In this document: positions 24,709 through 35,809 of the stretch, in pieces
How the letters are laid out: every line of letters begins with the position of its first letter
Position numbering within the stretch: position 1 is the stretch's first letter
DNA from: Guillardia theta CCMP2712
Lineage: Eukaryota; Cryptophyceae; Pyrenomonadales; Geminigeraceae
Direction of reading: 5' to 3'
NCBI RefSeq assembly: GCF_000315625.1
Contig: NW_005434541.1
Coordinates: forward strand, 95,941-159,940
Length of the DNA: 64,000 bases
Notes under the pieces: model-generated
Seen by the model: the letters and a program-made list of their open reading frames with translations, nothing else
Told to the model about the DNA's origin: nothing
Databases searched by the model: none
Translations under genes and position numbers: made by a program

Positions 24709-26841
24709 ATGGCAGAGATGAGCAGGCAAGCAAGAGCTCCGATGACGCGCTACCAGACGCTGGTCTTTTTCATCGGTCTGATGGCTGTGCTCGGGATCTT
24801 GATTCTTTTCCCTGCCCTCCTCTCCTTCATGGATCCAATTGAAACACTTCCCCATGAGCTTCCTCGCACTACTGCTCGCAATTCGCCGACAAGAAACGCT
24901 AGTTTGGCGACTTCCCCTTCAACATCCCATTGGAGATCGAGAATAAATCCAGCAGAAGCTGGAAGCAACATGTCTGAGAACAGAGTGTTGCTCGTAGCAA
25001 ACAGACGACAGCCGCTGGCGGAGGAGAGGATTGTTATAGAGAGGGATGAAGATTTCTCGCAGAGGCTCAAGGCGTTGGGCTTCTCCGTGACGGGACCGAG
25101 GACTTGGGTCAATGTCACCCGAGGGGACAACGAGGATTGGATCAATCACACGATCCAGCTGTGGAAGATCCCAGCTTTCCGTCTGTCGCACCATGTTGTC
25201 AGGGACCTGGTTGCCCACCACGAGCCCACCTTTCAAGAGCTGGGAAGAGCACAGGTGAACCAGCAGGAGGGGCGAGGTATTCTTTCTCTCTCCTACTACC
25301 CCATGATGCCGGAGACGCTCCCCGGCGTCGCTACTCTCAGCGACGTGATTGTGCACACCCACGGGCAAGTGAGAGACGAAGAGGAAAGAGGAGGGAGGGA
25401 CGGAGGGACGGAGGGACGGAGGAAGCAGTTGAATGCGGGAAGGGAGGGGGGAGGGGGGAGGGGGGGAAGTGGGCAAGGAGAAAGCGAACGAGGAAGTGGA
25501 AGGAGAGCGAGGGAGCGAGGGAGGGAGAGAGGGAATGCTCTAACTGTCATGTGGTAGATTCAGATTGATTCTGCGACGAAAAGGACACTGCTAGTCCTCA
25601 AAGGTTGTAAGATTGTCAGCACTCGTGCAGCTCACTTCCTCCATCGCCTCGGCCTCCCCCACCTCCACCGCGTCATCGTAATCTCCCAGGTCATCCTTTG
25701 AATCGTACATGAGCTTTCCTGAGGCAACAAGTCAGTACTGGGGCGACAACTACTATCACTTCATGATCGAGTGCCTTCCAAGGTGATCCCTTGCCGTGTC
25801 TCACCTCCCCCTCCTGCTCCCTTACAGCATATCCCTGATGTTTGCAGGCTTGCGCTTGTGACGAGGCTGCTGGAGGAGCAGAAGGAGCTCGGCTGGCATG
25901 TCCATGTCATGCGTAGCAGAGTCTCACGTCTTGTGCTTCCTCTCATGGGCGTCAAGGCCAACAAGATCGGTTAGTCTCACAGAAGTCGTGCAGTCATGAA
26001 CGTTTACTTCCTCCAGTCAGCGGCAGCATCTTTGCATCGCTCGCGCTCGTCCCTGAGCCTGTGCCCTGTGCTCGATGTCCTGCCAGTATGCTGTACGAGC
26101 AGCCAGTTCAACGCATCCTGCTGACTTGGGTGCAGAAATCTGCTCAGAAAGACGCTGCTTGCCAGTCCTCAAATTGCGGTGCATCCGAGAAGGTGAAGAT
26201 CGACAAGGGGACGCAGCAGCAGGGGCCTGACATGATTCAGCGACAAGTGCTCAGTCGTGCTTCTCAAGAGGAAAGGTGTAGCTCGTCAGATCCTCAACCA
26301 CGACGAGTTGATGCTGACTGCACGTGCGGCTCCTTCGACCCTGCTGCAGCGGCTGACACGTGCGGTCAAGGTCGAGAGCTGCCGGCATGTGACATTCGCG
26401 AGCACAACCAGAACCTGCCGCTCTCTTCTCAGCTTGCCATCTTCCGTGACGCTCGTGCGGTATGTGACCTGCCCATGATGGTCGGAAGATCATGACGATC
26501 TTAAGGTGTTGGCTCCACACGGTGCGGGCCTGTCGAACATGGTGCAGCAACAGCAGCAGGGCAGCAAGGGAGCTTGTTCCTGACCCAACTTTCAGGTTGT
26601 CTGCAAGCCTTTGACGTTGGTAGTCGAGTGTCTTGTGGCAGGAGAGCATTCTTCTGCTTGAAGTACCCTTCACGTTCCTGATGCTTGACGTGCAGGGTCA
26701 GAGATCAATATCGTCTATGCTGTCATGGCCTACAAGCTGCAGTTGCGATATATCGGTCACTCCGTCAGACAGGCTCGCCAGGTGCCCCTGCCCTTTTTCT
26801 TCTTGTTCGCACAGCCTTTCAATGATTCAAACATTCCGTAG
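24709..26841 (+). CDS. GT61-family glycosyltransferase, type II membrane protein
   Basis: Starts at ATG 24709 with a short cytoplasmic tail and one membrane segment at residues 18-40 (TLVFFIGLMAVLGILILF), typical of a Golgi glycosyltransferase. The first exon runs to about 25368. Later short exons carry GT61 (DUF563) features in order: QYWGDNYYHFMIECLPR at 25736-25781, VLLKRKGVARQILNHDEL near 26250-26310, QLAIFRDARA joined to VLAPHGAGLSNMV near 26430-26545, and a final exon ending PFNDSNIP and stop at 26841. GT61 enzymes include plant xylosyl/arabinosyl transferases and animal EOGT; donor and acceptor cannot be inferred. Some middle exon limits are uncertain. NxS/T sites are present in the stem. 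Confidence 0.75.
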
Positions 26842-27188
26842 GATGGCCCAATGCGAGTGAGTGTAGATGTGGTAGTGAATCTGTTGAAAAGGAATGTCTG
26901 ACTTGCATCATTGACGTCTATGAGATCGCATGCACACGGTCACATGCAATCTTGCTTCTCTTCTCTTTGAAATGCTCTTTGATGTTTGTCCTTTTGTTTT
27001 ATTTCAATCAAGAACGATGAAAACTTACTTGACCTGTTTGCCTCCAAAATGTACAAAGGTCGTTATTTCCTTCCAAAAATCCTCCTCAGCTTCGACAACA
27101 TGCGCTTCTAGTCCCAACAATGTCTCGCCAACTAGCTGTACTTGAAGTACCACTAACTATACTGCGCATCCTCTCAATCATTGAAGTG
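26842..27188. other. intergenic
   Basis: AT-leaning sequence between the GT61-like gene and the first RWP-RK gene, where the two genes converge. I see no feature in it. Confidence 0.5.
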
Positions 27189-27718
27189 TTAACAATCCTC
27201 TTCCTCACAACAGTGCCTCATCGCATCCTCCATCAGCTCCCCCAGCTCCAGCGATGTCGTCGCCCACTGGCTCCCCTCCTTCTCCTTCCCCTTCCCCTTC
27301 TCCTTCTCCGCCTCTGCTGGGCTCGTCCTCATGTAGGGCCAGCGCGGCAGCCCCAGCTTCTTGCACGCCATCTTGAGAGCCGTCAGCGAGATCCCCTGCG
27401 GCACGAGCAGTCAGCGGGGAAGCGAGGAGGGGATAGGGGCACGAGGGCCTGGCCTACCAGCTTGTCGGCGGCAGACTTTTGCTGCATGTGGAAGAGCGCC
27501 AAGATGTCCTTGCTGGTGAGGAAGACGGGGCGCTTGACGGGGTCAGCATGAGGAAGAGGGGAGCCTTTCCTGCGCCGAGGGAGGATGGTGACACAGGAGC
27601 CTTTCTGAGCGGCTTCTTCGTTTTGATTGCGGTTGGTTGTGCTCAAGCACATTTGCTCTTGAGGATTTGATTCATGCACGCTGTAGTCTCTTGCGAATGA
27701 GTTTACATCTAAGAGCAT
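27189..27718 (-). CDS. RWP-RK domain protein, copy 1
   Basis: Two exons, 27718-27458 and 27395-27189, about 155 residues. The RWP-RK core is split by the intron: FLTSKDILALFHMQQKSAADKL joins in phase 0 to GISLTALKMACKKLGLPRWP. The helix plus RWPY signature defines the DNA-binding domain of NIN-like/RKD factors, known from plants, green algae and several protists, often linked to nitrogen response or gamete fate. Preceding basic PRRRKGS could be a nuclear signal. The C-terminus is acidic with a Gly/Lys/Glu-rich linker (EKEKGKGKEKEG) and ends EEEDC. Nearly identical to copy 2 across both exon parts and the intron. Confidence 0.85.
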
Positions 27719-27939
27719 CCCTTGAATACAGAGACGTAGGGGAAGGTACGTGGAATGAGGGAGGATGGAGAGGGTCGGAGAGATGGATACAAGGAAACCT
27801 TAAGGCTATGGGGCAGCAAGAGGCGGGAGGGCAGTGAGGGATGTTTGGGGAAGAGACGTTGTAGCAAACGTGAGCGGGTCCCGTCCAAGAGGAGCTGAAG
27901 GTGCTGAAGGAGGTCTACTAGGCGTGAGATACGAGGGTA

Positions 27940-28720
27940 CTTAAGTCACGGTCACGAGGTACAACACACGGAGACCACCCCTACCACTCGTTCCATTCCT
28001 AAAGTGACCGGTGTCACACAGGCAGCGCCGGAAGCTGCGGCTCGCGGCCCGGGACTCCTGGGGCTGGCGGCATCGGAGTCCGGTTGCCGGCCCGCCGCCG
28101 GCCCGCCCGGCCAGGCCCGGCCCACCGTGGGCCAGCCGGGCGGCGAGCCTAACTAGTAACGCGCGGCGCCCCGGTCACCGTGCTGATCTATTACTTAACC
28201 GTCTTTGAGTAAACTTCACACCGTGACCGGGTCGGACTCGGACGCGGGGCACGGCGGTGCGGGTTTCACAACCGTTGCTTGACTACGGTGAGTGAGTTCA
28301 ACTTGCAAGTCCGATCACGGCCGACTGACTCGGCGGCCGTCCGATCGGAACTTCCGTTACCGTGGCCGGGTACGGTATCCGGCCATGGCCCGGGCGGCCG
28401 GTGAGCAGTCACGCGGCAGTGCCCGGGGGCCCGGCGGCCGGCGGCCCGGCCGCGGCCCGGCCCAGCGCGGCGGAGTCCAACGACTGGCAATAAACTTCAA
28501 GTTTCAGTTGTCAAGTTTCAAGTTTCGAGTCAAGTTTGGCCAGCAGTGCCACCGGATGTTCTCTTTCGGAACTGAACTCGGGAACTTCCGTTTCCGGTGT
28601 TGACGGTGACTTCAGATAACTAACCGTGACCGTTATTGGCCGGGTCACCGATGGCGGAACTTCGGAACGTTGGCAGCCTGGTTCAACGGTTCCGAAGTTC
28701 TACTTACATCTAAATATTCA
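27940..28720. other. GC-rich island between RWP-RK copies
   Basis: Begins after a GGGTACTTAAG / CACCCCTACC stretch. It is very rich in GGCC, CCGG and CGGCGG words, mixed with TTGAGTAAACTTC and AACTTCAAGTTTC phrases. No convincing coding potential. Same style as islands near 4.1, 45.3, 52.6 and 60.9 kb. Confidence 0.6.
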
Positions 28721-29023
28721 GTGACTTGCCGCGAGGCACTTCAACAGATGCCAGTCCGAAAATTGCAATGATTTGAAAGGGATTACTAATGTGTCACTTT
28801 GTTTTCACAGTGTACGATGACAAGTGGCGGCCGAATTCTTTGCCAACGCACTCAGCGGCAATGATCCAGAAAACAGAGCCTCGGAACAGCTCCAATGCTA
28901 TCCTTTCCCATCCTTGAATTTCATGACATAGTAATTCATTCCACACATTGAAGATGAAGTGTTAAAGATATATGCTAAGTACTGTACAGATGAAACAAAC
29001 TATACTTGAAGCTGCTCTTCCTC

Positions 29024-29535
29024 TCAATCTTCTTCCTCACAACAGTGCCTCATCGCATCCTCCATCAGCTCCCCCAGCTCCAGCGATGTCGTCGCCCACC
29101 TCCCCTTCCCCTCCTTCTCCTTCTCCGCCTCTGCTGGGCCTGTCCTCATGTAGGGCCAGCGCGGCAGCCCCAGCTTCTTGCACGCCATCTTCAGGGCCGT
29201 CAGCGAGATCCCCTGCGGCACGAGCAGTCAGCGGGGAAGCGAGGAGGGGATAGGGGCACGAGGGCCTGGCCTACCAGCTTGTCGGCGGCAGACTTTTGCT
29301 GCATGTGGAAGAGCGCCAAGATGTCCTTGCTGGTGAGGAAGACGGGGCGCTTGACGGGGTCAGCGTGAGGAAGAGGGGAGCCTTTCCTGCGCCGAGGGAG
29401 GATGGTGATGAAAGGCTCCATCCGTTTTTTCGAGAAAGATTCATTTGCAAGCTGTCCTCCATTGATATGCGTGAGTGCTATAGTAGCAGGATTTGCTGTT
29501 TCAATACACTGGCTAGAAGAAATGTGCTGCAGCAT
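29024..29535 (-). CDS. RWP-RK domain protein, copy 2
   Basis: Exons 29535-29275 and 29212-29024, about 149 residues. The second half of exon 1 and nearly all of exon 2, with the intron between them, match copy 1 almost base for base. The N-terminal 40 residues differ, and the linker after the RWP-RK core is six residues shorter (EKEKEGKGRW). A recent segmental duplication with a new or diverged 5' end is the simplest reading. Confidence 0.85.
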
Positions 29536-31232
29536 GATGCGGAGGCCTCAAACCTTTTTTTGATTTCTCGTGTTTGGATACAAATGGGATGGAAGGTTTC
29601 TACTGTAGTGTGACAGTGATATGATGCGGAATGAAATTGATGTGAATCTTTGAGACAGGACAGTCAGGTACAACCGCACAGGAAGCTTCTGTCGCAAAAG
29701 CTAGCAGGGGAGAATTAAGAAGGGTGCGGGGGGGGGCAGGAGAAAAACAATCACGACGACAGGGGGGCGCTGACATGATATTTCATCCCTGGTCTTAACA
29801 GTTGTCAGCAGGTCACACGATGAAACCAGTTAAACCCCCAAAAATTCAACAATTTTCAGCAGATATTTGAAAATATCACGTTACCGACTAGTTTTGGCGG
29901 CAACCTATCACGGTACGGTCTGTCACTGCTCAGTCAAAACGTGTAAACTCTCAAAACAAGCCTTGAAGTATGCCAGACAAACAGTCATCGGCTCTACTTC
30001 TACGACTCTATATCCAGTCGTCACAAGAAGTTTTCTACACTGACAAGTTTATATAAGACAGTAGGCTGACTTCTTTAGTAGGAGTCCCCGCCGGGTTCCG
30101 GTGAACTCAGAGCAGGACTCCTGAAGCCGAGCGGCCCGTGACTCTAATAAAAGCCGCGGCCCGCCGGGCCCAGACTGAAGGATCTGCTACAGCTTTGCTA
30201 CAGTTCGATACGCCTGCTCTAGAAATTTCTGGAAGATTGAGAAAGGGAAAAAAAAGCAAGAAGACGAGTACATACCAAGAGAAGAGCGCTATCATCGGGG
30301 GTGTTCGAGATATTGATATCCTATTGATATCATGAACTCCAAGGATAACTCCAAGGACATCCTTGGAGTTCATGAAAGTGATCCTGTTATCATCATCGCT
30401 ATGTCCTGAATCTTTTATGAAAATCATGTTTGTACAGGCCTGAGCTTGTAATACACAGAGCGTCAGTTTAAGAGAGACGAGCGCGTAAAAGACTCCAGCA
30501 CTTGGAATGCAGTCAGAAGACCCCCCCTCTAGCGTTGATGAAAGGTCTGCCGGAGAAATGAAGGTTTTCAGTCGCACCGGGATCCCGGAAGTGTCCAACT
30601 GGAGTGAAGAAAAAGAGTGTTGCCGGCATTTCATTTCTTCCGTTCTGAGTGTCGCCCTGTTTGTGCGGGTTGTATCTTCAGGATACAAACTGACACCACG
30701 CTCAAATTTTTCACATTTGGACTATCAAAGTGTGAGCTGCGCGTTCGTTGATCCTGAGATGTTGTACGCATCCACCTGTGAGAGTAATGAGAATACTAGA
30801 ACGATCATTGCTGCATTTACTGTAACATAGCATGTTGAGCAGTACTTCTCACTGAGAATTTGAGCCGTTTTCCTAGCAGCACGTGAAACACATCTCTACT
30901 CCTGTCCTTTGTCCTATCATACTATCAGTCTTGGAACAAAAGCACACAGCATGGCGGGTTTTACTGCGCTTGTAAAGAATCAGCAAAAACCGGAATCCTG
31001 CAGGTGAGAACCTTTGACTTGCGTGATTGATTGTCTTTCGTCATTGCATACAACAAATCTTTCCTAGTTTAACATCAACATCTCTTAACCTTGATCATGT
31101 AACGAAATACCCGTGTTTGATCTGGACCTCGAACTTGGAAATGTGTTGGTAAGTTGGAATACACCTCGAAAACTCATCTCGATATTCAACAAAACTTCAT
31201 TTAAGCAGGACAATATCAGAACAAAAATCTAT
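29536..31232. other. intergenic with hairpin and small GC-rich patch
   Basis: 29700-30060 is AT-leaning; 30080-30175 is a short GC-rich patch (GCGGCCCGCCGGGCCC). A frame of 193 codons on the minus strand (30107-30688) contains the hairpin described separately and resembles nothing, so I do not call it a gene. 30690-31230 shows nothing recognisable. Confidence 0.45.
30331..30374. repeat. perfect 16-bp inverted repeat (hairpin)
   Basis: Arms CATGAACTCCAAGGAT (30331-30346) and ATCCTTGGAGTTCATG (30359-30374) are exact reverse complements around a 12-nt spacer that itself repeats AACTCCAAGGA. Just upstream GATATC and TTGATATC words repeat. Confidence 0.95.
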
Positions 31233-31812
31233 CTAAGGAAACTCGCAGTGTTTCAAAGCCTCATCCATCCACAATGCTTGGCCTACGGAACTCAGGCCCC
31301 AACTTGTGAGGCTGCGCTCAAGGATCTCTTGATCCCTAAACGCGAGCTTATGCTTGTCTTGCAATGAGTCAATCGGCCACCACAGTCTTTCAGAGACCAC
31401 AGAGCTGCTTTCGGCATCGGAACCTGGGGTTCTTGCAGATTCGTCGTCCGAAGTGTTGGATCCCTTCGCACTGGCTTTTCTAATGTAAGGCCATTTGGGC
31501 AACCCCATTCGCCGACATGCAACTTTGAGAGCCGTTAAGGATATGCCCTGTCCCAATTGTCAGATCCATAAAATCTCACTTCGAAACACTTCTTACCAGG
31601 AAATCTGCGGCCTCTCGCTGCTGCATGGTGTATAGCTTGATGATTTGTTTCGGAGTCAAAGCAATTGCTGCCTTGCGATGTCCATCTGATGGAGGGTCAT
31701 TTCTTTTCCGTCTTGGCACCACGAAAACTGTATCTGTCGTCTTCAGAGTTTCGGGAGAATCAACAATTTCGCTGCTGTGAGAGCAGCTTGCAACGCTTTC
31801 AGAGTCTGACAT
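31233..31812 (-). CDS. RWP-RK domain protein, copy 3 (diverged)
   Basis: Exons 31812-31597 and 31547-31233, about 176 residues. The same intron position splits the domain: ALTPKQIIKLYTMQQREAADFL joins GISLTALKVACRRMGLPKWP. The RWP triplet reads PKWPY. The N-terminus is Ser-rich and acidic, then PRRKRNDPP; the C-terminus (DSLQDKHKLAFRDQEILERS) is longer than in copies 1 and 2. An older paralogue of the cluster, same strand, same two-exon structure. Confidence 0.85.
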
Positions 31813-33131
31813 CGATGTCTGTTTCAGGATTTAAGGAGCAAGAAGCCTTCGAAAGAGCAGCTTTGGGAAGGTTTGGGAATAAGTACTACGCAGGAAGCAG
31901 AAGACAAGATATCGGGTGACGCGAGTAGCTCGAGGGAAAACGCTCTTGGTTTCACTTTGTGCGTGTGCAAGCAGCCACAGATGAGAAGCGAGGGGAGTCT
32001 CGTAAGGTTTTAAAGAGGAAGTCCGCGTGACTGATCCGTGATGACAGTCAGCAGTCACGGAGGCCTTTTGTTAATACCTTTCCATAGCCCCCACCTCAAT
32101 TTTCCCACACAAAGTACCGGTGGTATGAGTCCTCTGAAAATCTCGAGGACTTTCCGTCCGCATCTCTTCGATCGCATGGGAGGCTCAGGTGTTGTGACCT
32201 TTCTGCACAGCCCCCACCCCCACCCCCAAATTTCCCAGAGAAAAGTTACCACCCTGCGGGTGGCTCGGAGTTCTGTTCCCTCTGTCGCGATATCTGGGCT
32301 TCTAGAGTATTCTGCTGCTGATTCTTTGCGTCAGCTCCCGCGTGACATTGCTGCGGCGCGGGGATGAAAAACTGTGGTATTCAATAGGTAAGAGAGACTC
32401 AGATACTTCCGCAATCTGAAGCGTTGTAGTAAACTACCACTAGTCACGATGGAATCAGCAGGTCACGAGCTTGCGAATCGTTGTTCACGGCATAAGGCTG
32501 GAAACAGTCGGCCCGGACCTCGCCGGGCCCGCCGGACCCGGCCGTCACTGAAGTGAGAGTAGTACTGCCGGGTATCCTGATGGGCGTCAGAGGTTACCTG
32601 TTAGACCGGTGTTTAGACTGGGAAATGACAGGGTGGTCGGTGTAGGGGTGGTCAAAAGCGCGGGAAACAAGCGTGCCAGACAACTAAAGGGAGGAAAGGA
32701 GGGGAGGAATGGCGGAGGAGAGGAGGAATGGCGGAGGAGGGAGGAATGGCGGGGGAGGGGAGGAATGGCACTCATGGGCGAGATCCAGGAGAAGTATTCA
32801 TGACACGAGAAAATGATTTGTTCTCAAGGCGCTTGTTGATTGCATAGTGAAAAAACGATCGTTCAGAGCAGGGTGCACAAGTACATTCATGGAAGATGAA
32901 TATCATATCCTTAGGCATATGAAACATCGAAGACAGGATATAGCTTACAGGGCAATACTTTGAGGGCTAGCTTTCCGCAGAGTATCTCACAATCATATGC
33001 TCTTGTGCGCGCAGAGAGTTGACACTGGTCTGCAGCAGCTTGCAATGCCCACGGCCAGGGCTACGCGCAGCAGAAAACAAGCGAGTGCGGAGTGTAAGAA
33101 TACAAGGTGACTAGTCGCTAAAGCATTCGAG
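31813..33131. other. intergenic
   Basis: 32060-32270 has CACCCCCA-rich sequence; 32505-32560 is a small GC-rich patch (GCCGGGCCCG-like words); 32690-32770 repeats GGAGGAATGGC four times with variation. The last 150 bp is presumably the promoter of the remodeller gene. No gene recognised. Confidence 0.5.
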
Positions 33132-35765
33132 ATGTCTGATTTCAGTTGTTTCGGCAGCTCCAGTGGACTGAAGAAGTTCTTTGCAAAGGAAGAAGACAAG
33201 CAGAAACCGGAGATCACTGTCGATGACTCCACTCTGTCAGCAAACCTCAGCACAGCCTCGACACCGGCAGACTCCAAGAGGAAACCCGAGGAAAAGGTGG
33301 AGGTGGTGGCTGTCGAGGACGGACGAGCTCTCGAAGGAGAGTTTCAAGAGAAAACTGAGGAAAATGACGAGGAAAAACTGAAAGAAGACGACGACAACGA
33401 GGATTCGCAGGATACGGATGATGCCGGTGCTGACGCTGATTGGGCCGAAGAGGAGAGGAAGCTCCGTGCAGAGAATGACCTTCGAATCCAAAAGCAGCGT
33501 AGCAAAGGCAAAAAAGTAGGGATGAAGGAGAAGGTTGCCCTGTTAGATAACCTGCTTCAGAAGGCAGCAGCGTACACAGCTTTCCTGAGAGAACGCATGA
33601 GGGAAGTTCATCAGGATAACGATAACTCCAAGTCCGGTCCCACAGGCAGCGCAAAAGGGAATGATGAAGAAAGGGATCCTCGCCAACCCAAAATGGTGAC
33701 AGGCGGAGTTATGCGCAAGTATCAGATTGAAGGCATGATGTGGATATGCTCTCTTTATGAAAATGGATTGAATGGAATCCTCGCGGATGAGATGGGGTTG
33801 GGGAAGACCATTCAATCAGTTTCCTTTCTGGCACACTTGTACAGTATGGGAGTGAAAGGCCCGTTCATGATCGTTGCACCATTGAGCACTGTGACGAACT
33901 GGCAACGAGAGTTTGCGAGATGGACACCATCGATTGAAACAGTGCTTTATCATGGGAGCAAGGAGGAACGAAGGGCGCTCAGAGAGCAGATTGGGTTTGA
34001 AAACAAGGTCAAGCATCCTCCAAGCAAGAGCTTTCCTGTGATCATCACCTCATTCGAAGTAGCAATGAACGATGCAAAGAAGTTGGCGAATCTAAACTGG
34101 AAATATTTGATTGTAGATGAAGGACATCGCCTGAAAAACAAGGATTGCAGACTGCTCCGAGAGTTGAAAAGTCTTAACTCCGACAACCGGCTCTTGTTGA
34201 GTGGAACTCCTCTCCAAAACAATCTGACTGAGCTCTGGTCCTTGCTCCATTTCATCTTGCCAGACATCTTCCAGGACCTTGCAACATTCCAGACTTGGTT
34301 CGATTTTGATGAAGAGCTCCATGCTGAGAAAGGAACGGCAAGAATCATTGAAGAAGAGAGTAAGAACAAGACAGTCTCTAAACTCCATGCTATCTTGGAT
34401 CCCTTCTTGCTTCGACGCCTCAAGACCGACGTCTTGATCAACCTTCCGAAGAAAAGAGAATACATCCTGATGGCACCACTCACTGAATCTCAAGAAAAAA
34501 TCAACAAATCGATTGCGGACAAGAGCCTTGACTCATTCCTGTCGGAGCAAATCACGGAGTTTGAAGTTACAGATGGAAATTGGGAAAGACAAGGCGCTGT
34601 AAACAACAAGGCGATGTCTCTTATGAACGTCCTTATGCAAATGAGAAAGAACTGCAACCACCCTTATCTTTTTACAGCCCCTTTCGATTCATTAGGCAAC
34701 ATCGTGGTGGATGAGCGACTTGTCAAATCTGCTGGGAAGCTGCAGCTGTTGGACCGAATGTTGACTATTTTGAGGAAGAATGGACACAAGGTGCTCATCT
34801 TTAGTCAGGTGAGGGCAGAACCGTCTGTTGCTGTCTCTGAGATGTTTTTGTAGATGACAAAGATGTTGGACCTGCTGGAAGATTATCTCGAGCTTCGGGG
34901 ATGGCCCTCCCACCGCATTGACGGGACTGTGAATTGGAAAGACAGACAGGTACAGCATTGGTCAGCTTGCATTAAGATTTGACTTGCTTGTAGTCGCTGA
35001 TGGATGACTACAACTCGCCGACGTCAAACTCTTTCGTGTTTTTGCTTTCAACGCGCTCTGGAGGGCTGGGGATCAATCTGACGACGGCAGGTGGATGAGT
35101 GAATGGTTGTTGACTTCAAGCCTCGCTCACGTCTTGTTCTACTAGATACCGTCATCATCTACGATGGAGACTTTAATCCGCAACAAGACCTTCAGGCCAT
35201 GGATCGCTGTCACCGTATCGGACAGACAAAACCAGTCAGTGTCTTCCGTCTCATCACAGTCCAAAGTGTGGAATCAAAGATTTTCGAGAGAGCAAGCAAC
35301 AAGCGCAAGCTGGAGTTGGTGGCTATTGCAAGGAAACGATTCAAAGTGTCCGACAAAGTTGAACACGCTGCCGACATCAACCAGCTACAGGCTGCCGGTC
35401 AGGCTGTTTCCGAGGAAGACAAGCGTTCTTTGGTATGACATGAGATGTGCCGTCCCTCGTTTGATTTTGTGTCTAGGTGAAGAACTTGACTGAGATCCGA
35501 CAGTCGATCAGCTCGACCGAGTTGGTTGAGTTGCTGAAGCCCAAGGTAACGGTTAAATAACTCCCTGACCTCGAGCCCTGAGCGTTCGCAGTCTCTGGAT
35601 GACGTGAACAAGGAGGTTATCAGCGAGCCTGACTTGGAAATGCTGCTGCTGAAGCGAGGAGGTAAGCGACGCTTCGGCTTGATGTCGCCCCTTGCATCTG
35701 ACGCCATCCCGTCAGACGATGGGTCGGAGGAGGACGGGAAGGGCTGGCACTTCATTCCCTCATGA
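33132..35765 (+). CDS. SNF2-family chromatin remodeller, DDM1/LSH (HELLS) type
   Basis: About 781 residues from seven exons: 33132-34808, 34854-34949, 34994-35090, 35146-35432, 35477-35545, 35592-35661, 35716-35765; all joins keep frame. ATPase motifs: DEMGLGKT (I), DEGH (II), LSGTPLQNN (III), then [19 protein letters not shown] (V) and [13 protein letters not shown] (VI). Sequence around EVAMNDAKK and [18 protein letters not shown] is characteristic of DDM1/LSH, which remodels nucleosomes to allow DNA methylation of heterochromatin and repeats. The N-terminal 160 residues are acidic and low complexity. SSGLKKFF near residue 10 resembles a PCNA-binding box without the leading Gln. No bromo-, chromo- or HAND/SLIDE domain is seen. 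It ends 44 bp from the convergent LRR gene. Confidence 0.93.
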
Positions 35766-35809
35766 GCTTTGTTTGTCTATACTTCTACTTGTAGTCAACC
35801 TTTAAACCC

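Noticed and set aside
30107-30688. 193-codon minus-strand frame
   Set aside because: Contains the perfect hairpin, has no recognisable domain or splice context, and is in mixed composition DNA; too weak to call a gene.
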